Below are positions 51,396 to 61,400 of a DNA stretch of 64,000 nucleotides, piece by piece (positions within the stretch are counted from its first letter, which is position 1; every line of letters begins with the position of its first letter). Where the stretch lies: contig NZ_JACHCC010000001.1 of assembly GCF_014207135.1 (NCBI RefSeq), forward strand, positions 677,628 to 741,627, in the 5' to 3' direction. The translations under genes and the position numbers were made by a program. Source of the DNA: Pedobacter cryoconitis. Lineage in GTDB: Bacteria; Bacteroidota; Bacteroidia; Sphingobacteriales; Sphingobacteriaceae. Below the pieces are notes generated by a model. It was not told the DNA's origin, ran no database searches, and was given only the letters and a program-made list of their open reading frames with translations.

Positions 51396-52367
51396 ATGTT
51401 ATATCTAAATGCAGATACGATTAATGAAATCGGTGTGAATTGGAAACAACTCATAACTGTAGTCAGAGAAGCTGTTCAGGAGCTTCATGCCAGTAATTAT
51501 TCACAGCCAATTAAACCTTATTTAAGATTTGGTGATCCTAAAAACCGGATTATCGCTATGCCCGCCTATATAGGAGGAAGTAAACCATGGGCTGGTATAA
51601 AATGGATTGCCAGTTTCCCTGATAATATTTATAAAGGAAAACTCAGGGCCAACTCAGTTACAATTTTGAATGAGCATGATTCGGGAATACCTTGCTGTGT
51701 AATCAATACGGCAACTATCAGTGCGATAAGAACGGCAGCGGTTTCAGGGCTGATAGTCCAGGAATTTATGCTGGGTAGAGGTGATCATGAAAAATTAATC
51801 ATAGGCATTAATGGTTTTGGACCTATTGGTCAGATGCACCTGAAAATGATTACTTCGGTTTTGGGTGCTGCCATTGATAAGGTATTCATCTACGATATCA
51901 ATCCGATTGACACAAATGTCATTGGTGATGAGATCAGAGAGAAGGTATTGGTTGCTGCCAACTGGGCGGAATGTTATACAGAAGCTGATGTTTTTATTAC
52001 CTGTACAGTATCTGCCGCATCTTATATCAATCTCCCTCCGAAAAAAGGGTCTTTACAACTGAATGTATCCCTGAGAGATTATAAGGTTGAGATGAAAGAT
52101 TTCATGGATGTTATTGTTGTTGATGATTGGGAAGAGGTCTGCAGACAGAATACGGATATTGAGAATATGCATCTGGAGAAAGACCTTCTGGAGAGCGACA
52201 CGATTTCTATTGCAGAGGTTGTAAACAAAGGAAACCTGAACAGGAATTCGGCTTCGGATGTGGTCATGTTCAACCCCATGGGGATGGCTATTTTTGATAT
52301 TGCCGTAGCCGGATATTATTATCAGGAAGCCCTTCGCGAAAAGGTTGGATTTGCTTTGCCTGATTAA
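51396..52367 (+). CDS. sbnB: SbnB-type dehydrogenase for 2,3-diaminopropionate
   Basis: 323-residue enzyme of the ornithine cyclodeaminase / mu-crystallin family, closest in pattern to SbnB. SbnB oxidises N-(1-amino-1-carboxy-2-ethyl)-glutamate with NAD+ to give L-2,3-diaminopropionate and 2-oxoglutarate. Seen: the start MLYLNADTINEIGVNWKQLI, KPYLRFGDPKNRIIAMPAYIGG, AGIKWIASFPDN, the NAD-binding GINGFGPIGQMHL (Rossmann GxGxxG), and LNVSLRDYKVEM. Its usual partner SbnA (a PLP enzyme that makes the substrate from phosphoserine and glutamate) is not in the window and may lie downstream of the NRPS genes. The NRPS follows after 46 bases, so this gene probably supplies one of its building blocks. 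Confidence 0.82.
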   Translation: MLYLNADTINEIGVNWKQLITVVREAVQELHASNYSQPIKPYLRFGDPKNRIIAMPAYIGGSKPWAGIKWIASFPDNIYKGKLRANSVTILNEHDSGIPCCVINTATISAIRTAAVSGLIVQEFMLGRGDHEKLIIGINGFGPIGQMHLKMITSVLGAAIDKVFIYDINPIDTNVIGDEIREKVLVAANWAECYTEADVFITCTVSAASYINLPPKKGSLQLNVSLRDYKVEMKDFMDVIVVDDWEEVCRQNTDIENMHLEKDLLESDTISIAEVVNKGNLNRNSASDVVMFNPMGMAIFDIAVAGYYYQEALREKVGFALPD

Positions 52368-52413
52368 CCGTATTTAACATTTCTTATTGATTATGACTCT
52401 AAAATAAATAATT

Positions 52414-55400
52414 ATGTCATTCCAAATTTTGCCTCTGCACCCTGCGCAGAAAGATGTATATATTGATCAGATGATTAACACCGAAGCCCCATATTATAAT
52501 GTCGGCGGGTATATATTACTAAAAGGTTTACTGGATAAAGAAAAATTCATAGCAGCTGTGAATTCTGCACCCCTGGTATTTGATGCCCTGAAAATGAGAT
52601 TTGATCTCCAGGATCCTCAGCCGGTTGCTTATCTGGATGAGACTTATGATCATTTTGAATTACCAGAGCTGGTTTTTGAAGACGGACCAGATAAAAAAGA
52701 AAGGGTAGGACAGTGGATCAGAGAACAGTTAGCTGCTCCTTTTAAAATTGAAAAGACCAGCATTCCTGTCGAACAATACCTGATTCAGGTTCAGGAAGAT
52801 GAATACTGGTACTATTTCAAATTTCATCATTTAATTGCTGATGGATATGGTTTATCAGGCCTGAACCAATTCATAGCCAGGAAATATAAATCGTTAATAA
52901 CGGCTGATTATGAAGTGGAGTTTAAATACCCTTCTTATGTAGAGGAAGCTATCAGGGCATCTGCTTATCATAACTCTGCTGAATATGCTGCAGAAGGAGA
53001 ATACTGGAAAAAGAAGGTTGGGAAACAAACGGAGAATCTGTTTCAAAGACGAATACTTTCAGATAATAACCTGCAAACGAAATCTGACACACTGATTCTG
53101 GAACTTACAGAAAAGGATAGGGAAAGGCTGGAAACATTACAACTGAATACAAAGGCTAACCCGCAGCAACTGACAATGGCTGCGCTGATGATTTACTTTG
53201 CCCGTACCTCCAGTCAAACTGATTTTGTTTTTGGGATACCACTACACCGGAGAAGAACAAAGGCCTTACGCACTATTCCAGGTATGTTTACAGGTTTGAT
53301 TCCATTTGTCGGACACTGTTCTCCGGGAACCAAATTAACAGACCTGATTAAATCAATCCTGTCCTCTCAACGGGAAGATTATCGTTATCAGAATTATCTG
53401 ATCGGTGATTTGAAAAGATTTTTCAGGATGGAAACGCAGTTGGCAGCGGATGCCTTAACCGAGATTGTCGTAAACTATGCACCAATTGATTTTCAACTCG
53501 ATTTTGGTGAAGGACTAAAATCTCAATCTATTAATATTCCGACCGGCCATGTACCATTTCCAATAGAGATGTTCTGGTATGATTACGGAAAACAGCAGCC
53601 ATTGCAGCTTCGCGTAGATTTTCAGTTGCAATATTTTGAAAAAAAAGAAATAGAACTGCTGACGCAGCGCATTCTCTATATTTTAGAGCAGTTCGATACC
53701 AAACTGGATAATGATATAGAAGCGATCCATATATTGCCACCTGCGGAACAGATCCTGTTAGAAGAATTTAGCCATCAGGGCGCCTGTACACCTGAGTCAG
53801 CTCAGACTTTACCGGGTTTGTTTGCCGTTCAGGCGGCCCTTACGCCAGATGCTATTGCAATTAGGTTTGAAAAACAGCTGATTTCCTATAAACAGCTAGA
53901 TGAACAGTCAAATCAGCTTTCGCACTATCTGCGCGGTCAGGGTGTAACTACAGATTCGATGGTGCTTTTATGCATGAACCGTTCGATAGACATGCTGGTT
54001 GCTATACTGGGTGTAATGAAGGCCGGAGGGGCGTATGTACCGGTTGACCCGGCGTATCCCGCAGAGCGAATTAATTATATTCTGAACGATACTTCATCAG
54101 GAATTGTGATTTGTAATGATGAAAGCAGGGCCTCTGTAATTGCTGATGTGGATATGATTAATATCAATGATGAAACGCTGTTATTATCCCGACTGCCTGC
54201 TGATTATCCTGCTGCTGTTCCCGGAACTCATGATTTATGTTATGTGATTTATACTTCAGGTTCGACAGGTAAACCTAAGGGGGTAATGGTAGAACACCGC
54301 GGGATGCTTAACCACCTGTTTGCCAAAGTAGCCGATCTGCAGATGAATGAACAAACCCGTCTTGCTTTTACGGCATCCTCTACTTTTGATATTTCTGTAT
54401 GGCAGATGTTTGCTGCATTATTATGCGGAGGCTCTACTGTTGTATATACTGATCGGTTGATTTATACGCCGGCAGAATTGATAAGCGCAGTAGCCGAAGA
54501 TCAGGTTACGATATTGGAATTGGTTCCTTCTTACCTTACTGCGGTATTGCAGGAGGAAATGCATACGCCGCTGGAAAACCTGCGGTATCTGCTGGTAACC
54601 GGGGAGGCTGTCAGTCAGTACCTGCTGAACCAATGGTTCACTCATCCATATTATGGAACCATTCCGGTGGTGAATGCCTATGGTCCGACTGAGGCTTCGG
54701 ATGATATTACACATCATTTCATGTATGAGACTCCTGTTACTGCGAATGTACCACTAGGGAAACCTTTACAGAATCTTCGTATTTATGTATTAAATGAAAG
54801 TAATGAAATATGTCATGTAGGGCTGCCCGGTGAGATTTGTGTGGCAGGCATAGGTGTGGCAAGGGGGTATGTAGGGCTGCCTGAACTAACGGCGCAGAAA
54901 TTTACTCAGGATATTTTTAGCATGGATCCATCAGAACGGATGTACCGTACAGGTGATCTGGGCCGTTGGTTAGCCGATGGAAATATAGAATATCTGGGGC
55001 GTATTGATGACCAGGTGAAAATCAGAGGATACCGCATTGAACTAGGTGAGATAGAGAGTGTTTTGCAGCAAAGTGAGCTGGTCAGAGAAGCTGTGGTACT
55101 GGCCAGAGCTGATGACAAGGGACATAAACGACTGATAGGGTACATCGTTCCTGTCGGAAAACTGGACAAAGAAAATATAGTGGCCTATATGAGGGAACGG
55201 TTACCGGAATATATGGTGCCGGGAATGCTTGTAGAAATGGTAGCTTTCCCACTGACTCCGAATGGGAAAATTGATAAAAAAGGATTACCCGATCTTGATA
55301 CTGATGTTGTCTTCACAGATGATTATGTACCTGCGGGCAATGATGTAGAAGAGTTTCTTGCCGTGATGTGGCAGGAACTGCTGGGCATAGAACGTATTGG

Positions 55401-58400
55401 CATACATGATAATTTCTTTAAGCTTGGCGGTGATTCAATTATTATTATTCAGCTGGCAAGCCGTGCTAAACGTGCGGGGTATGCATTGCAGGCAAAAGAT
55501 GTATTTCAACATCAGACTATTGCGCAGTTGGCTGCATGGATGTCGGGGAAAAAGAAAAAAAATGCGGGAATTGCAGCGGGAGAAGAACATGTGAAAGGGG
55601 AAGCAGGTCTTTTGCCTATCCAGCAATGGTATTTTGAACAGGAGCCCCAAGAAACCCGGGCACTTCATCACTACAATCAAAGTTTATTACTGAAAGCAGA
55701 TAAAACGATCAATGCTGAATTGTTATCAGCTGTATTATCACATCTACTGGAACAGCATGATGCTTTACGGTTTTCTTATCAAAGGGTAGGGCGCAAATGG
55801 TCACAAACTTATGGTAATCAGAACAGTTCTCTCTATACAGAAGATCTATCTGAGGCAGGGTCTGAATTATCTTCTTTAATTACCACTTGTTGTGAGCAGT
55901 ATCAGGCAAGTCTTGATCTTGAAAAGGGAGATATCCTGAGGATGGTACTGATCAAAACTCCGGAGAGTGATACCCACAACCGTTTGCTGATAGTAGTTCA
56001 TCATTTGGCAATAGATGGCGTATCCTGGCGTATTCTGCTGGAAGATATAGAGGAATTAATAGCTGTCGCACAATCGGGTAAAGAAATGGAATTAGCTGGT
56101 AAAAGCAGTTCTTACCAGCGTTGGTATAATCATCTGACCGCATATGCACAGAGCAACCAATTGTTGTCTCAAAGGCAGTATTGGGAAAATATCGCCTTAG
56201 CTAAATGTCATCCATTGGTTGAGAACTTAGTAGAAAATAGTGTTTTGATAAGTGATAGTAAAACATATACCGCTGGTTTAAATGCAACATTTACGCATCT
56301 TTTATTAAAAGAATCACACCAGGCATACCATACTGAAATTAACGATATCCTGCTGGCAGCACTGGTCCGTACGTTGACAGAATGGAACGGTAAAAAAGAG
56401 GTAATTATTGGATTGGAAGGGCATGGAAGGGAAGAAATAGGAACTGGTATTGATATCAGCCGTACGGTAGGCTGGTTTACCAGTCTTTATCCTGTACTGG
56501 TCGATGCGGGCATAAATGCTACAGATGAACAGCTGATCAAAAATGTAAAGGAACAACTACATGGAATTCCTGATAAAGGACTGGGGTATGGTATCCTGAA
56601 ATATATAAATAAAGAAACTGTTTTACAGGGAGATGACCCGTGGGAAATTGTTTTCAATTATCTGGGACAACTGGATAATTTAACGAAAAACAGTCCTCAT
56701 TTTCAATTTGCTGAAGAATATACCGGTCATTCAGTAAGCCCTGCACATATCATGCGAGATAAACTCGCCATAGACGGAATGATACGTGATGGGGTGCTGC
56801 AATTTCAATGGAGTTATAGTGGTCTGCACTATCAGGAATCTACTATTGAACAGCTATCAGCTAGTTACTTGACGCATCTTAAGACATTGATCCAGTTTAG
56901 TTCGGATCAGGGGAAAATCAGAGAGGTGTTCACACCTTCAGATTATGGTCTGCCAGCTCTGGTAAATTATGAAGCACTGGACGAATTTTTAATGCAACCT
57001 GGATGGCCAGGAAACGTTTTAAAACGTGCGGATACAGTGGATGCAATTTATCAGCTGAGTGCTTTGCAGGAAGGTATGCTTTTTCATAGTTTATATAATG
57101 CCGGAGGTACTGATTATATAGAACAATTTAGCTGTGATCTGCAATTGACAGATCCGGAGGCTTTGCAGCAGAGCTGGAATCTTTTGCTGAAGCAGCATAC
57201 GGTATTACGCAGTAGTATTAATTATAAAGAACTGGCTATACCTGTACAGTGTGTGCATCATGAGGTCGAACTGCCATTTGAAATTCTGGACTATAGTCAC
57301 CTGAATGCTGATGACCAGCAACTGGCTATTAATGCGTATGTGAAAATAGACCGGGAGCGGCCATTTGATTTTGAGGTACCGCCATTAATGCGGATTACCT
57401 TACTCCAAACCGGCAATGAGTCTTACCATATGTTATGGACTTATCATCATATCTTGTTGGACGGATGGTCATTACCCGTTATTATAGAATCGATATTAAG
57501 ATATTATAATCAACTAGTCAGCAAAGAAGAAGTAATATTGGGAGCTGAGGACAAATACGAAGATTATATTCGCTTTATAGCACACCGTGATAAATGGACG
57601 GAAGAAGTATACTGGAAAGAATATCTGAGTGGGCTGGAAACCAATACTTCATTACCTTTTGTTAAGCCTTCCGGGAACCATACCAAAGTACCGGAAGAAT
57701 TTAAGGAGGAGCGCCTGATCCTGAATGAAGAAACCAGTCAAACAATAACTGCCTACGCCAAAAGAAACGGATTAACATTAAATACACTGATGCAAGGGGT
57801 ATGGGCCTTTATACTACATCATTATACAGGCCATAATAGTATTGCTTATGGGGTAGCGGTTTCCGGACGCCCGGTAGATCTGGCAGATATAGAAAAACGG
57901 GTGGGACTCTATATTAATACTCTGCCTTTACACACCAGGTTTGAGAAGGAAACAGCAATCATTTCGTGGTTACAGGATATTCAGCGTGATCAAATACGAT
58001 CAAGGGAGTACGAGCATATACCATTGAGTCAAATACAGGAGTTAACAGGAATCAAAGGTGATTTATTTGACAGTTTGCTTGTTTTTGAAAATTATCCGGT
58101 AAGTGAAGTCCTGAAATCCGAGGACTGGAAACTTAAAGTAGATCACATCGATGTAAAGGAACAGACAAATTATCCGCTGGTTGTTGTCATTACCGCTTCG
58201 AAGGAGACTGAACTCAGGTTCACTTATAATGCGGGAGCTTTGGATACTATCTATGTACAACAGTTGGCAAGGCATTTTGAACAGGTACTAGCAGAGATAC
58301 TGGCTCATGAGCAAGGAAAATTAGGTCATATCACTTTATTGACGGCACAGGAGCGGGAAAGACTTTTACAGTATGCAGGTACAGAAAAGTATTATCCGGC

Positions 58401-61400
58401 GGATAAAACAATAACAGATCTTTTTGAAGAACAGGTATGGAAAACACCAGACGCTGTCGCTGTTGTAGAAGAAGATAAATTTTTGACTTATGCCGAGTTG
58501 AATCATCGTGCTAACCGGCTGGCCCGCTATTTAAAATACAGAGGTGTTAAAACGGAAACACTGGTTCCAATTTGTACAAATAGAAGTTTGGACATGATAG
58601 TTGGGATTCTGGGTATATTGAAGGCCGGAGGAGCTTATGTCCCTGTTGACCCTGCATATCCGCAGGAACGGATTCGTTTCATGTTGGAAGATACCGGCAG
58701 TAGATTATTACTGACTACCTTATCTTATCGGGAACAGCTGGCCGGACAATCGGACGAAAGTATGATTATCTGTCTGGATGAAAGTATTGAATTTGATGAA
58801 GAACAGTTAGATACGGAAGAAGTTCTGTTGCCGGAACAATTAGCCTATGTCATGTATACCTCGGGATCTACGGGGCAGCCTAAAGGGGTATTAGTCACGC
58901 ATCGTAATGTTGTGAGCCTGATACATGCCGCTAATTATATTGTACTGGACAAAGAAGATGTACTGCTGTCTGTTGGTTCAATTGCTTTTGATGCAACGAC
59001 TTTTGAATATTGGGGTGCTTTATTGAATGGTGGCCGGTTAGTGCTGGGGGCTGAGAACAGTTTGCTGGATCCGGTTCAGTTAAAACGGGTATTACAGGAG
59101 GAGGGAGTGACCAAGATGTTCTTCACTACAGCCTGGTTTAATCAGCTGGTAGATACGGATGTTACTGTATTTGGAAGATTGTCCGCTGTGCTCACTGGTG
59201 GAGAAAAATTATCTGAAAATCATGTCAAACGGTTTATGCAGGCTTACCCTGAAATTGTAATCAGTAACATTTACGGCCCTACTGAGAACACTACATTTTC
59301 ACTAAGTTATGTCATGAATAACCAGGAAATCACTGTAAATACGCCGATTGGTATTTCATTGGACAACCGCAGTGCTTATGTACTTGATCAGGATCAGCAA
59401 CTGGTTCCGATGGGAGTAACGGGAGAATTATATGTTGGAGGTGAAGGAGTAGCCAGAGGATATTTGAATCGTCCTGAACTCACCTTGGAACGGTTTATCA
59501 CTAATCCTTTCCATCAGGATCCGGCAAAGAGATTATACAGGACCGGTGATCTGGTCCGGATGCATCTGGATGGTAATATAGAGTTTGTTGGTCGTTCGGA
59601 TAATCAGGTGAAAATAAGGGGGTACCGTATTGAATTGGGTGAGATTGAAAATGTGTTGCGTCAGAACAGTATGGTACGTAATTGTGTGGTCGTTGCAAAA
59701 GCGGACAGGACCGGAGGAAAACGTCTGATTGGTTATGTGGTTGAAGAAGAGATGTTTGATAAAGAGAAAATGAATGCCTGGTTGAAAGTACGATTACCTG
59801 AATACATGGTCCCTTCTGTATGGCTGACACTCGAAGAAATACCACTTACAGTCAATGGCAAGACAGATTATGCTGTTCTGCCTGATCCTGATATAAATGA
59901 TTTATCAATAAATGAGTACGAAGCACCTCGTGATGAAACCGAGACAAAACTGATTGCTGTCTGGCAGTCAGTGCTGAATATTCAACGGATAAATATACAT
60001 GATGATTTCTTTGAGTTGGGCGGACACTCGTTACTGGCCATCAGATTACTGGCTGCGGTCCGTAATGAACTGGCAGTAGAACTTAGTGTGGATAATGTAT
60101 TTACCTACACAACTGTTGCTACAATGACGGCATTTATACAGCAAATGGAAAGTACAGTTCTGTTGCCTGAAATTGTCAGACAGGAAAGACCGGAAAATAT
60201 TCCTCTTTCCTTTGGACAGGAACGGCTGTGGTTTATAGATCAGCTGGAAGGAAGTGTACATTATCATATTCCTGCTGTACTTTGCCTGAAAGGAGACCTG
60301 GATGTAAATGCATTACAAACTACATTTCAGGATATAGTTAATCGTCATGAAATCCTCAGAACGGTAATCGGGCAGAAAGGCGGAGTGCCTTATCAGCAGA
60401 TCCTGGAACCTGGAACCTGGAAATTATCAGTTGTAAATCCTGGAGCTGACCAGCAGGCTACAATTTTAAATTTTATTAATCAGCCTTTTGATCTTGCAAA
60501 TGATCATATGCTCAGAATCGGTTTAATTGAAATTGCTGGAGATGAACATTTGATGGTGCTTTCACTGCATCATATCGCCTCTGATGGATGGTCATTATCA
60601 GTTATTGTTGGCGAATTATCTGAATTGTATAATGCCTACACAAGCGGTCTGTTGCCCAGTCTTAGAGAACTTACTCTAAAATATGCCGATTATGCTTTAT
60701 GGCAAAGGAACTATGTAAGTGGGGAGGTATTGCAACTGCAACAGGAATATTGGAAAACTCAGCTATCAGGAACAGAATTGCTGAACCTGCCAACTGATTA
60801 TAGCAGGTCGGCTATTAGCAGTAAACATGGAACAACAACCTCTTTTATGCTTGATCCTTTGCTGAAGGAAGAATTGAATGAGTTCAGCCAGCGGGAAGGG
60901 GTTACTTTGTTTATGACGTTGCTGACAACTTTTAAAATCTTATTATACCGCTATAGCGGACAGGAAGATATTTGTGTGGGTACTCCTATAGCCGGCAGAA
61001 GACAGAAGGAAACTGAAAATCTGGTTGGATTTTTCATCAATACACTGGCTGTGCGTTGTGATCTTAGTGGTGAACCAGCTTTCAATGCTTTATTAAAACA
61101 GGTAAAAGATACATTTCTTGCGGGGTATGCTCAACAGGATATTCCATTTGAAAAAGTGGTAGAATCAGTAGTAACCAGCAGAGACCTGAATCAGAACCCT
61201 CTGTTTCAAGTGTTGTTTACCTTGCAGAATATTCCGGATATACCAGCATTTGCCCTCAACAAGCTTGACGTATCAGTACAGACTGTACCGATCACTGCGG
61301 TGCAGTTTGATTTGACTTTTACGGTGGTCGAAGAAAAAGAAGGACTGTTACTTAATATAGAATATTGCTCTGAACTGTTCCGCGGAGAAACGATCACGAG

